Source: Ottelia alismoides | Lineage: Eukaryota > Streptophyta > Magnoliopsida > Alismatales > Hydrocharitaceae | NCBI GenBank assembly: GCA_037367405.1 | Contig: JAZKJV010000295.1 | Span: forward strand, 1,054,001 to 1,118,000 | DNA: 64,000 nucleotides | Direction: 5' to 3' | Part shown: piece after piece, positions 33,258-44,228 of the stretch | How positions within the stretch are numbered: position 1 is the stretch's first letter | How the letters are laid out: every line of letters begins with the position of its first letter | Position numbers and translations under genes: made by a program | Notes under the pieces: model-generated | Databases searched by the model: none | Told to the model about the DNA's origin: nothing | Seen by the model: only the letters and a program-made list of their open reading frames with translations

Positions 33258-34237
33258 GTGTAAGAACATCATTAGTCATCAATGAAAAATGAGGAAATTT
33301 ACATTGTTGCAGAAGTTGAATTGCAGGAGTGTCTACAGTCCCAACTCACTAGTGAATACAATTTGTTCAACTAGGATAAGTAATCCAAAAATAAAGATAG
33401 TAAAAGAGTATTCATAATGTTCCAAATTCTAGGGAACATATCATTTAACACAACTGGTAAATACATCAAGTTTTATGCATTGCTTTGGACATATATTCAC
33501 AAGAGGGATCTGGGGGTAACCATTATTTGAAGACCATTGCAGTAATCTTCAGGAATTATAAATAACATCATTTGATAAACATTTCTTACTTTCTTTGCAA
33601 CATCCTAGAAGCAAACTTAAGCCCAAGTGTAACAAATATTGTCATTGAGGAGGAGATTACGTTTGGAGGCGAAGAGAGAAGATGAATCCAAATCTGTACT
33701 TAACCCGCTTCACATAATTTTTGAAAAATTTATGTTGCCTTAGTTCAGTATTTATGTTTCGTTTGGAATGTGATTGGTCTTACTATACTTTAGTCTTAAC
33801 TTATTCATTAATTATCTTTCTTATCCTGGCTTAACAGTTTAAAGTCCTGCATTACAAACTAACCTTGCAGCACTGATATAAAATTTCGTGATTTTCATCC
33901 TTATATTATTTTTCCAGACATGTATTGAATGAAATAATTAAGCATCACTTGCTGACAGGATGCAAGTTTCTTTTTAGCTTCATCTTATTCATAACATTTA
34001 ATTTATCTCTAGAATAGAGGGCATGTCCACTGCCATTTATCCCAAGCAACTCTTTTACGTATTTAAGGCTCTTATCTTTTAGGATCATATCGAATCTGCG
34101 ATCGTTGATTAGCTTTAGTTTATGCAATCACAGTATTTCTCAACTATGTCCTGTACATATATTGTCATGACATTCAACAACCATTAGTAGCAGAACTGCA
34201 GCCAAACGTTGACCATAAGGATGTGTTTGCCGAGACA
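33258..34237. other. 3' flank of the O-fucosyltransferase-like gene
   Basis: AT-rich DNA that should contain the 3' UTR and polyadenylation region. No transposon ends or further exons recognised. Confidence 0.5.
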
Positions 34238-35037
34238 TAGGGGTGTCTAGAAGACTCGGGTTCTATGAGCTCGACTCGGATTCAACTCGATAAGCGCTCG
34301 TGAGCCAGGCTCGAAAAGCTACTGAGTTCGAGTCTGGGTCAGATAAATGACTCGTTAGACTTATCAAGCCGAGTTCAATTCGAAGGATGCTCAACTTGCT
34401 AACTCAACTCGATAATTCCTTTTTATTTTATGATTTTCTATGCACAATTATATACATATGCACATGCATGATTATCGAGAGTACGAAAATGAGGAGGAAA
34501 TGGTGCATCACTGACAAATTATTTGAAGTTGTGTAATGTTTACTTATTCTCTCTCTTAATTCCTAACTTCTCTTGTATTTCCAATTCCATATGTACGACT
34601 ACGAATATGATTAAAAAGTGAACAAAAGTTACAAAATTCATACGGGTCATACATATCCCTCTCCCCACACATATGGCTCCTCCTCTCCCGTCTCCTCCAT
34701 CATCTCCCACTAGGCTTCTCCTTCGTCCACAAGCAGCATAAGCCGACACCCATCCCTAGATTCCATATTACAAAAAGCTCAAACATTGTTATTATTAATG
34801 AGATTACTAACTAGTTCAATTTCTTCTCCAAAGAAAGTTCACAAACAAGGAATATAAAATCAATCTGTTGTAAAAAAGTTCGTTAAAAGGCTCGTGAGCC
34901 TACTCGAACTCAACGAGTTCGAGTCAACATTCATTGGCTCGAAGTTTATCGAATATAAACTCGAGTCTGAATATTGTTATCGAGTTTGAGTCCGAGTCAG
35001 TGCTGACTTGACTCAATCAACTCGATAGACACTCCTA
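34238..35037. mobile_element. hAT-like element with CTCGA-rich ends
   Basis: Inverted ends TAGGGGTGTCTA (34238) and TAGGAGTGTCTA (reading inward from 35037), one mismatch. Both arms are full of ACTCGA/TCGAGT words, and the centre is AT-rich. Flanks CCGAGACA and CCTAGATG match at five of eight bases, compatible with an eroded 8-bp TSD. No transposase frame. Confidence 0.65.
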
Positions 35038-35301
35038 CCTAGATGGGGTGGTCCAAGTTGATTCATCAGAATAAAAAAACAAAGTTTTTGTTTCTGCTGC
35101 AATAATTTTCACCAGATTTTCTAACGGCATGGTCCTAATCTTGGCGATGATTAAAATTGTATTGCATATTTTATTTAAATATTTCAACGTTGTATTTTAA
35201 AGATGAATTTTTCGTTAGACGTGATTGTAATAATTAGTTATGCAGATTTAAACCACAACTGCTTTAATAATTAAAGGTCAAACAATAACTATTTTGTAGT
35301 G
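35038..35301. other. Spacer; no gene
   Basis: AT-rich spacer between a hAT-like element and a SINE; nothing recognisable. Confidence 0.5.
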
Positions 35302-35319
35302 TTATAGAATACCCAATTT

Positions 35320-35512
35320 AGACCTACTTCAATGGTTTGGTGATAGTGCAGTGTCTCTACTACCCAAAAGACTATGGTTCAAATCCCTTCTTGTGGGGGT
35401 TGCGTTAGGTAGAAGACAGTCAGCATAAAAAATAGTCGATTCTTTCAACATGGATTTGAGCAAAAATCCATGTAGCCAATCCTGCGTAAAGTGGGAAAAG
35501 GCTTCACCATTT
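35320..35512 (+). mobile_element. tRNA-derived SINE (Au-like), copy 3
   Basis: Plus-strand copy with box-A-like TGGTGATAGTGCAGTG, box-B-like GGTTCAAATCCC and the tail ATGTAGCCAATCCTGCGTAA then GTGGGAAAAGGCTTC. Flanked by 18-bp direct repeats differing at one base (35302-35319 and 35513-35530). Confidence 0.85.
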
Positions 35513-35530
35513 TTATAGAATACTCAATTT

Positions 35531-35782
35531 CTATCAGAGAAATGCTATCAAAGCATTGCTTTTGGGGAACACAAAAGATGGTATAATATGGTATCAAGTG
35601 GCCACTAACATGTTAAATTGATGTGATCATTACGATTTGTTAACTATAAATATGAGTATACTTAGTTCGGTTAAGTTTACCCATTGACATGATTAAGTTA
35701 ACTTTTGTTGTTTAGCCTATGTAATATGTGACCGACATTCGAAATATATTTCGACATACTCCCACTTAGTTCATGTAATGCT
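35531..35782. other. Spacer; no gene
   Basis: AT-rich spacer with no recognised element. Confidence 0.5.
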
Positions 35783-36532
35783 TGTTAGAGTATTTGTTAT
35801 ATACGTTACATGTATGGGAGATGGGTAAATGGATCTCTCCAGGATTCATTTACCCCATCCAGTTATTTAGTCCCACATCTATCAGTTTGGATGATGTGGA
35901 GACTCAGTGGGGGCTATATATAGACCCCCACACCCATGTAGTCAGATGAGAGAAAGTTCAATGAAGCATATGGCCCTTTGAAGCCTTCTCCTGTGGTTTC
36001 ATCCCCAAGTCTTTCTGTTCTCAATCCCTTATGCAGGCGGTGCGAGTCCTCGCACTCCAGGCAGCACGCGACATCATCTTCATAGGCATGCTGCTCCGCC
36101 ACCTCCAGACTGAGCACGATCAAGTCTCATACTCGGCGCTCACACTCCCAGGCAGAGCCCTCCTCCAGTCGCATACCGCGCAGGCGGCGCAAGGCGACAA
36201 GCCAGATCTCACCGAATCAAAAAACCTTTGCCTCTCGCGAGATCTCAGAACGCAGTCCATGTGGAGCCCAGGCGCAGGTGGCGCCCTCCAACCCCCTCGC
36301 CAGCCACAAGCTCCAGGCCCCTCTCCCCATATTGAGCGACAACTCCTGCACAGGTACATCAACCCCTTGCCGGTGGAGCTCCTCGCGAATCCAGGAGCTA
36401 CAACGAAGAGCCCCTCGTGCTCGCGGCTGAGCCTCCTCCCTCCAGATCGCGCTCCCAATCAGCGGCACAGTCCCTCTCTCTGTGGTGCGAGCCCAGGTGA
36501 GATCTCATGTTAGCGACGAGATCTCCTGCAGC
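35783..36532 (+). mobile_element. Second non-autonomous LTR element: LTR part and GC-rich leader
   Basis: TGTTAGAGTATTTGTTATAT begins a plus-strand LTR related to the one at 7262-7577 (shared GGGTAAATGGATC, GGATTCATTTACCCC, CCCACATCTA, CCTTTGAAGCCTTCTCCTGT). It contains a TATATATAGACCCC box near 35919-35930. The 3' half of the LTR and the primer site are missing. From about 36030 a GC-rich leader-like stretch follows, with a 160-residue open frame (36031-36513) that has no domain and is read here as untranslated. Confidence 0.6.
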
Positions 36533-36552
36533 GGGGGGGGGGGGGGGGGGGG
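36533..36552 (+). repeat. Run of 20 G
   Basis: Uninterrupted G20 directly after the GC-rich leader. Such a run can form G-quadruplexes, and its length is uncertain in any assembly. Confidence 0.9.
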
Positions 36553-36575
36553 TTGAAGAACGGGTTCCATGCGAA

Positions 36576-37790
36576 TAGGGTGGAGAATTGGGCCGAGTCA
36601 GCCCGACCCTGGCCCGATCCGCCAAAACCCGGACCTAATGTACATATGTGCTGGGCCTGGGTCTCCATAATACCCAAATTTTTATTTCGGGCCGGGCCCA
36701 GCCAGAACCCGTGTGGACCCAGGGTGACCTGACCCGGCTCGCTCCACTCCACCTACGCCTATATCAAAAATTAACCCCCTCTTATCTTCCTATATTTAGA
36801 TTTTGCTCTTTGTTTTCACTCTAATTTATTGGAGATCAACACAAACGTGATAATTGGAGATCAGCACAAATGTGATAGAAATGGACAAATACTCTTTTTC
36901 TTATATACTCAGCGCTTGTGTTAGAATTTAATTATATCTAAATAAAATTATATAAATGTCCCTGAATTAGAATCAGGATATCGTTAAGTCTTTATTATGG
37001 GAATCTTATAAAAGATAACACGTAAGACTCTTTGAGTTCCTTTGAGTCGACATGACCAAAGATATATTATTAATTAATTCAAAATGGAGCTGACATTGTC
37101 CAGAATTGAAGCTTCTGGTAAGCATCAACGAGATTAACGATAATAGCACGTTAATTATTGGACATGGAGGAAAAAATGTAGTCTGTTAATGTACGTGCAT
37201 GATAGCGTGACATACATGCATTCGGAACTTTGGCGTGGAAGGGCTGCATGTGTGAAGCTCCCCCTGAAAAAGGAAAGATGAATTGATCAATTCATCGGAT
37301 CCTAGTTGGGGACTGAATGGGCTCGAACCCGCAGCTTCTTCCTTGACAGGCCGGTGCTCTGACCAATTGAACTACAATCTCAGTGAGGTGTACAACAATA
37401 CATATTAGTTGGTTTCATTCAAATTGTCCTATTTTTACCGTATTGTAACAGAAATATAAATGATATCATATCCGCATGGATATAGATTCTCGTGAGAGTG
37501 ACACGGATTACTAGTAATCTTGGAGATATTTTATTATCATAAACTTGATATTGAATCTTTCAATTAGAAAAATTAAATCCTTTGTGACCTCTTTCATGTA
37601 GTAGAAACAACTTGGAGCGGGTCGAGCCCAGCCCGAACTCGGGCCCAGCACCGGCGGCCTTGGGCCGGGTCCGGGTTGTTGATTTTGCAAAAATCTGGGG
37701 CCTCGACCCTGCCCACGACCCGAGAAAAATTATCGGGCTTGGGCCAGCCTTTTTCGGATTGGGTCGGGTCGAGCCCAATGCTCCACCCTA
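36576..37790. mobile_element. hAT-like element carrying a plastid-type tRNA relic
   Basis: Inverted ends TAGGGTGGAGAATTGGGC and TAGGGTGGAGCATTGGGC (reading inward from 37790). The TSD is CATGCGAA (36568-36575) against CCTGCGAA (37791-37798), seven of eight. Both arms carry GGGTCGGGTCGAGCCC-type words in opposite orientation, giving misleading open frames. The core is AT-rich and holds a tRNA-Asp pseudogene at 37308-37381. No transposase is seen. Confidence 0.8.
37308..37381 (-). pseudogene. Plastid-type tRNA-Asp(GUC) pseudogene
   Basis: The minus strand reads GATTGTAGTTCAATTGG, an anticodon loop CTGTCAA with anticodon GTC, and GCGGGTTCGAGCCC, matching plastid trnD-GUC rather than a nuclear tRNA-Asp. 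The anticodon stem no longer pairs (CCGGC against GGAAG) and the acceptor stem has one mismatch, so it is not functional. It could have come from plastid DNA or from a plastid-derived copy in mitochondrial DNA. Confidence 0.8.
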
Positions 37791-39000
37791 CCTGCGAACC
37801 CTAAAGGGCGCAGGGGTTATTTAAAATAATAATAATAATAATAATTTATGGGTGACTTATTTAAGGCCCTGTGGGGGCCGTGGTCTTTAGGCCTAAGAAG
37901 GCAGCATTTCTTTGTTAAAAAATAGGGAGAAAAGGTGAGTCAGCTACGTTAGAAAAAATGTTGAAAAAAAGGGAAGCGGAGAGTTAAAAAAAAGGAAAAA
38001 AAGGGAACTTTTGAAAAAGGAATGTACAAAAAAATGTCGTATGCAGGTTTGCAAAAAAATTGAAAGCCGTAACAAAATTATGGTTGAAAAGGCTTAAAAA
38101 ATTTGTTTAAAAAATAATGTGAAAATAATAATAATAATAATAATAATAATTTATGGGTGACTTATTTAAGGCCCTGTGGGGGCCGTGGTCTTTAGGCCTA
38201 AGAAGGCAACATTTCTTTGTTAAAAAATAGGGAGAAAAGGTGAGTCAACTATATTAGAAAAAATGTTGAAAAAAAAGGGAAGCGGAGAGTTAAAAAAAGG
38301 AAAAAAGGGAACTTTTGAAAAGGCATGTACAAAAAAAAGGCCGTACGCAGGTTTGCAAAAAAAAATTGAAAGCCGTAACAAAATGATGGTTGAAACGACT
38401 TAAAATTTTGTTTAAAAAATGATGTGAAAAGACGAAAGAAAAAAATGATGTGGAACGGCTTAAAAAAATTGTTTTAAAAAATGTGTAATCGGCTTATTTG
38501 GTTTTGTTTACCCCATCTTTGTTGTCTTCTCCCAACTTTATCGATGTTGATTTTCCGACAAGTATGGGAGAAAGGGGGAGTATTGTGTAAAGTCACAGGT
38601 CTATTCAGATATAGATGTCAGATTCAGACCAGACAGATGTTCAGTCTCTACAGTTGATATTCAGACTCGACGGTTAGCGATTCCGAGTCTTCAGTTTCAG
38701 ACACGCATCTGTATGCAGTCTTTTCATGTGTGCACATGTATGCCATCATTTGTCTTGGTCATCATCATTCTTGTTGTTCCAGCCAAAGTTTTCATGTGAG
38801 CCATAGGGACTCCAGAGTAGAGGACCATTCCCTATGCCATATTGGTTAGGGTTTTCATGTTGTTTCATAGGGCTCGAGAGTAAGGTACTATTCTATGTGC
38901 AAGATGGCTGAGACTCAGTTCTCTGACAAGGAAACTTCTTCAGACTCCATTCTCCAGCGATCATGGACTCCGACGAGGATTGCACTCCACGGTCTTTTTC
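37791..39000 (+). mobile_element. Second non-autonomous LTR element: 3' interior
   Basis: The segment 38490-38990 matches the reverse complement of 3530-4110 in the first element: CCCATCTTTGTTGTCTTCTC, GAGAAAGGGGGAGTATTGTG, CATGTGAGCCATAGGGACTC, GAGGACCATTCCCTATGCC. The upstream part is A-rich with a 305-bp tandem duplication. The 3' LTR and TSD could not be found, so the copy is truncated. Confidence 0.6.
37829..38440. repeat. Two-unit tandem duplication, 305-bp period
   Basis: (AAT)n followed by TTATGGGTGACTTATTTAAG, GCCCTGTGGGGGCCGTGGTC and an A-rich stretch occurs at 37829-38133 and again at 38134-38440, with few differences. A degraded partial third copy of the A-rich end runs to about 38490. 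Confidence 0.85.
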
Positions 39001-39636
39001 AGTTCGGCTCTTGGCAATGTTATGAAATTTTCAAGTCTTGATATAAAACTTCTCAAGAGCGCGAGTACACTTCTTGTTACATTTACGCTAGTGGTTATTG
39101 GTAGCACCATTGTTGAACAATTGCGTATATACCTTTTTTTGATCCTAATAGGAAACCTGAGAAGTCTCAGTAATAGGGGTCATGTTTATTCGATCTTCTC
39201 TGGTCAGACTTACACTAGACATTGTGTGTGACTTTTTGTGCAACTTCATATACTTCCTTTTACAGTTTTTCATTTGTTAAGATTTTTTTTAGAAAACGAA
39301 CATCGAGTCAGTCATCATTAGCCATAAAAAACACAAGAGTTTAGTTACATCATGAGCGTGATTTCAACCCATGCAAACGCTCGTACAGGCGCGAGGAAAT
39401 CAAAGAAAATATTTCTCCCAAAATTAGTCCAGCAAACGATAACTTAAGCCCCAGCAGTAAGTTTCATAACCCCCAAAAAATGTTTCATAAAGCCCCAAAA
39501 AACATCATAGCCTTGACAGTTGCAATGTTGTTCAAGCATCTCCTCCCAAAAAGAACCAATCACCGGCATATCATCCACTGGTTTAGATTTCTCGTTTCTG
39601 ATCATCAAATTGTGTTAACCTTCTACCGGTACCTTC
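39001..39636. other. No gene seen
   Basis: Mixed AT-rich DNA left of the third copia. A plus-strand frame of 83 residues (38980-39231) has no recognisable domain. No repeats or element ends found. Confidence 0.4.
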
Positions 39637-39936
39637 TCCTAGATGGTGAGGTACGTCGATGGTCACCTCTATCTTTAAGAGAGAACGAGAGAGAGAGGAC
39701 ATGATATAGAGAGGGATGGTAGGGGCCTCCCGAACTCGAGGCTTTTCTTGAATCATAGCTTCTCCTCCGTTGGGAGGCTATTTATAGGGCGCGAGCCCCT
39801 TGAGCTGTTCGCCCCCATTTTTCCGCGCCCGTACGTTGTGGCTCCGCCGGATCCGGTCATCCCGTAACCACCGGCCGCGAAACGGCCGGGGTGCGGTTGT
39901 TGACCACTTAAGGTCATGGCCGGAATTATTCAAACA
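39637..39936 (-). repeat. 3' LTR of the third copia
   Basis: TCCTAGATGGTGAGG to TTATTCAAACA. On the minus strand a TATA-like CCTATAAATAGCC lies at about 39777-39789. Confidence 0.85.
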
Positions 39937-39949
39937 TCTACCACTTGAC

Positions 39950-41350
39950 CGAAGTGGTCAAAACATATATGCTCCCACTATTCATGTAGTATATACATGG
40001 AGATTTATCATGTGAGGATCATTATCTATGAAACCTCTTCCTTGACTCATACATTCCTGAGTCCCATTAAACCAACATGTTTAATGTAAGTTCGTGCTAC
40101 TATTCTTTTGGTTAGAGAATCAGCCAACATGTCACTGGTAGGTATGTAGGTTACCATGATTTCTTGCTTCCCCACTATATCTTGTATGTAGTGATATTGG
40201 ATCTCAATGTGTTTTTCTTTAGAACTATTAACCCCACTATTGATCAAGCTTATCGCAGCTTGTTTGTCACAATACATTTCAATTGACCCTTTGACCAATT
40301 CAAGGCTTAAGTTCTCTAGAAAATGCATGATCTATACAGCATGAGTGGTGGTTATGCTACATGCAATGTACTCAGTCTCCTGTGTATGTAGAGATACATA
40401 TCTTTGTTTCTTGCTGCCCCATGAAACGACTGCACCACCAAATATGAACAAGTAACCCGATGTGGATTTTCTATCATCCACATCTCCTCTGAAATCGGCA
40501 TCGAAGCATCCTACCACTTCAAACGATTCTGCTTGATACACAAGTTTCAGATGTTCTGTCGCTTTCAGATATCGAACAATCCTCTTTACAGCTTCCCAAT
40601 GTGATGGATCGGGATTGCTTTGATATCTACTGATTAAGCTTACTGGATAAGCTAAATCAGGTCGAGTACACATTATTGCATACATTAGACTTCCAACCGC
40701 TTGTGCATATGGTACATCTAAAGGTTTATGTCCCTTTTCGGGACACTGACTCTTACTGAGTCTCTTTCCCATCACAAGTGGTGTTGGAGTTAGAGTGCTA
40801 TTCTGCATTTCAAAACTCCTTAATATAGTATGCAAATATCTTTCTTGACTAAGGCTCAATGTCCATGAGTCCTCGTCTCTTGTTATTTGAATTCTAAGAA
40901 CATATGATGCTTCGCCCATGTCCTTCATCTCAAATTCATTGCTCATTTTTTGTTTGATTTCATTTAGCATTTGCATGTCATTACCTGCAAGCAGAATGTC
41001 ATCCACATACAATGACATGATTGCAAACATGCTCCCACTCTTCATGACATACACACAGTTATCCAATTTATTTGCAACAAATCCAAATTGGATAACTTTC
41101 TCATGGAATTTGAGATATCATTGCCGTGAAGACTGCTTCAAGCCATATAATGACTTTCTTAATTTGTAAACCATTTTCTCCCGACCTTCAACCTGAGATC
41201 CATCAGGTTATCACATATAAATTTCCTCCTTTAATTCTCCACTAAGGAAAGCCATCTTCACATCCAATTGGAACAATTCCAAATCCATATATGCGACTAT
41301 GGCTAAGATTATCAGAATAGATGCAAACTTAGCCACTGGAGAATAGGTTT
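39950..41350 (-). pseudogene. Copia RT and RNase H of the third copia
   Basis: RNase H: 40047-40328 (YCDNKQ-type reading ends in KHVGL) preceded by SWGSKKQRYVSLHTQETEYI. RT: 40332-41066 with DNCVYVMKSGS, the intact active-site box YVDDILLAGND, KDMGEASYVLRIQITRD and AVGSLMYAIMCTRPDLAYPV. A stop near 40330 separates RT from the last part of RNase H, and frames are broken between 41067 and 41350. Confidence 0.85.
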
Positions 41351-41359
41351 CCTGGAAAT

Positions 41360-43190
41360 CTATTCCAGCTGCTGAGTATAACCCTTGGCAACTAATCTAG
41401 CTTTGTATTTGTCAACAGTACCATTGGCTTGGTACTTCTTCTTGAATACCCACTTACATCCTATGGATTGCCTACCTTCTGGCAAATCACATAATTCCCA
41501 AATATTGTTTCGCTCGATTAAGTCCAACTCATCCCTTATGGAGGCCAACCATGACTCAGACTCAGACGAAGCCATAGCTTCATCAAAGGATATGGGATCT
41601 ATACAATCCATGACATCCTCATCCACGGTGTAGCACGACATCTCGCAATCATAGAAGTGGTAATCTTCCATCCATGCAGGTTGTGTTCTAGGTCTCTTGT
41701 TGTCGATTATACTCGTGGGTTGTGTGGGTCCACCCACTTCTTCTAAAGGTTTATCATATTCCATAGGTTCATTCTCTACATTTGGATGATCAATACCATC
41801 CTCAAGTTCCTGTCTAATGCTCAAGTCATCTTCATTGTCTTGTAGGACAATCAGAGGATCTGATTCCTCTACTTCATGCTCCTTCTCTTGATGAATTTCA
41901 AGAAAAGTTGCATCACGACTTTCAGGCAGATCTTTAATTTCATGGAAGAATCTATATCCTTTAGAATGTTCACTATATCCAATAAACTTGCAATTTAGTA
42001 TCCCGAAGTCTAACTTGTCCTTAAGCTGACTCGGTACCAGAATATGTGCAACACATCTCCATTTCCAGAGATAGCCCAACTCGGGCTTTCTGCCATTCCA
42101 TATTTCATATGGCGTTGATTCTATGGACTTGGTGGGAATCCTGTTCTGTATGTAGTTCGCAGTCAACACCGCCTCTCCCCAGAATTTCTTGGAGAGTCAT
42201 GAGTATGAAAGCATACACCTTACTGCATTCATCAAAGTTGGATTCTTTCTTTCTGCTACACCATTCTGCTGTGGTGTATAGGGCATTGTAGTCTGCCTAC
42301 GAATGCCTGTCTGAATACAGTAATCCTCAAACTCCTTTGAGGTATATTCCCCACCTTTATCCGTCCTAAGAGTCTTGATTGGTTTTCTCAATCTTGTCTC
42401 CACTTTCGTCTTATATCTCTTAAATTTTTCAAGTGCTTCCGACTTTCTTCCTAAGAGATAGACATAGGAGAACTTGGAGTAGTCATCAATGAATGTTATA
42501 AAGTATTCCTTATTTCTATGTGTGCTGACGTTCAGTGGTCCACATATGTCTGAATGAATCAAACCTAGTAATCTGTTGACTGAATTCCGGTTGAGAAGGA
42601 TCTTCTCGTCATTTTACCGGTCAAACAATGTTCGTAGGACAATGTCCTTGCACCCGTGATCTTAGGCAACAGATTTGCCTTCATCATTTTATCCATCTTA
42701 GAATTTCCTAGATGACCCACTCTCATGTGCCATAAGTCATAATCAGACAAACAACACAAAGAATACTTATAAGAGACATTCATTGATTGACTAGAATTTA
42801 TTACAGGAAGACAGAACATGTCATGCTCGAGAACAAACTTTCTCATTGCATAGACCTTCTTATTCTTGCATATACATACACGTTTAATATAAAAACGGAC
42901 TTTGAAATCCTTCTTGAGCAGCACTGGGACAAAGATCAGGTTCATGCGTATTCCTAGGGCATATAGTACATCATTCAGTACCATAATGCTATCCCCCAGG
43001 TCAAGCATGTATATCCCAATACCTTCTACGTTCAAGTAGGTGTTGTTTCCCATGAAGATACTCTTTTCTCCTTTCCTCAGCTCCTTGAAATCCACCATGC
43101 CCTCCTCGTCTTTGCGATGTGTCTGGTTGCTCCAGAGTCAATCCACCATCCATCACTGTCCGTGATGACGGAGTTGCATTCCACGACAGC
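41360..43190 (-). pseudogene. Copia protease, integrase and RT N-terminus
   Basis: Minus-strand order: the protease motif WWIDSGATRHIAKT (about 43115-43155), then, after a frameshift, a GAG-pre-integrase region (42565-43098, with DLWHMRVGHLGNSKMDKMM). The integrase core is at 42197-42562 (SDICGPLNV, YFITFIDDYSKFSYVYLL, TDKGGEYTSKEFEDYC, PQQNGVAERKNPTLMNAV). The integrase C-terminus and RT start are at 41360-42169 (YEIWNGRKPELGYL, CKWVFKKKYQANGTVDKYK). At least three stops or frameshifts interrupt it. Confidence 0.85.
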
Positions 43191-43199
43191 CGCGAATTC

Positions 43200-44069
43200 T
43201 ATTTTCTTTTTGCCTTTGTTTTCATGCATTTTAGAATTTCCTGACTTCCTTTTGTTGGGACAATTGACCTTGAAATGGCCATATTTGCCGCAACTGTAGC
43301 AAGAGCCACGTGGGTATTTCCCACTCTTTTCTTCGCGAAGGACTTAGCAAGAGCCACGTGGGTATTTCCCACGCGAAGAAAAGATTGGGCCTCTCCACGT
43401 GGGTATTTCCCACTCTTTGGCCAATCTTTTCTTCGCGTGCAGGGCATTTGCTTCTTCTTCTTCCTCCTCCTCAACCTCAAAGATCTCGACTTTCGATCTT
43501 TGCTTTGAGAGGTCTTGTTCAATCGCCAGCTGTGCAGGTAGGTCCGTCACACTCTTTATATTGTCGTTCATCCTCAAGGATGTAGCAACCATGTTGAATG
43601 ACGGCGAGAGACTTCCTAAGATGGTTGCTATCTGCATCATCTCCAGAATTGCGCATTCAGCATCCGCTAGATCCTTGGCCATCACGATCATCTTATTCAC
43701 GTGCTCGAAGATGCTTTCAGATTCCTTCATTCTACACGAGTTGTACTTCTGTAGAAGAAGTTGTACGCTTACTTCTGATTTGGAGTGATATTTCTCCTTA
43801 ACCGCAGTCCAGAGCTCATACACTGATTTACAGGTCTCGAAGACCCGAATCAGATTCAACTCCATATGGGTCAGCATAAAACTTCTAGCCCTATTATCTG
43901 TTTTCTCCCACTGTTCGCGGGACCTAATTTCTTCCACGGTTGGATTATCAGATAATGTAGGGCCGAGTTTGTCTATTATGGAGTGTATGCTATCTTGTAG
44001 TAGGCTAAAGTAGATCTTTCTACTCCACAATTCATAATTAGTACCATTAAGGTACTCTATTTTTCCCAT
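43200..44069 (-). pseudogene. Copia gag with disrupted zinc knuckle
   Basis: Likely start at 44067-44069 (MGKIEYLNGTNYELWSRKIY). Typical gag helices follow (SREQWEKTDNRARSFMLTHM, VYELWTAVKEKYHSKSE), then an acidic EVEEEEEEEANALHAKKR stretch. The CCHC zinc knuckle CYSCGKYGHFKVNC is present at about 43260-43305. Between the acidic stretch and the knuckle lies about 100 bp of duplicated and inverted filler (43305-43440) that breaks the frame. Confidence 0.85.
43305..43440. repeat. Triplicated CACGTGGGTATTTCCCA with inverted repeat
   Basis: CCACGTGGGTATTTCCCA occurs three times (near 43307, 43355 and 43396). An inverted pair, CGCGAAGAAAAGATTGGGCC (43372-43391) and GGCCAATCTTTTCTTCGCG (43419-43437), surrounds the third copy and would fold into a hairpin of about 19 bp. 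It looks like templated filler at a repaired break in gag. Confidence 0.85.
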
Positions 44070-44216
44070 CTCAGTGGCAATAATCTTGCTTGTTATTTTT
44101 GGATCTCGAGAAAACCCTAGCACAGGTTTGGTGTTGGGCGGCAGCGGTCGAGGTAGTCGACCTAGCAGTGTCGGCGTCGAAAGAGCCGGTGATCGGGGCC
44201 GGATTGAGAATGTGAG

Positions 44217-44227
44217 CTCTGATACCA
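44217..44227 (-). promoter_or_regulatory. Primer binding site, initiator tRNA-Met
   Basis: The minus strand reads TGGTATCAGAG beside the right LTR. Confidence 0.75.
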
Positions 44228-44228
44228 G

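Noticed and set aside
36031..36513. 160-residue plus-strand frame
   Set aside because: Proline, serine and leucine-rich with no domain; it lies between an LTR start and a G20 run, so an untranslated leader is simpler.
37308..37381. Functional nuclear tRNA-Asp gene
   Set aside because: Sequence is of plastid type, the anticodon stem does not pair and the acceptor stem has a mismatch.
37560..37824. Open frames reading glycine, proline and arginine repeats
   Set aside because: Artefact of GGGTCGGGTC-type words in the arm of a hAT-like element.
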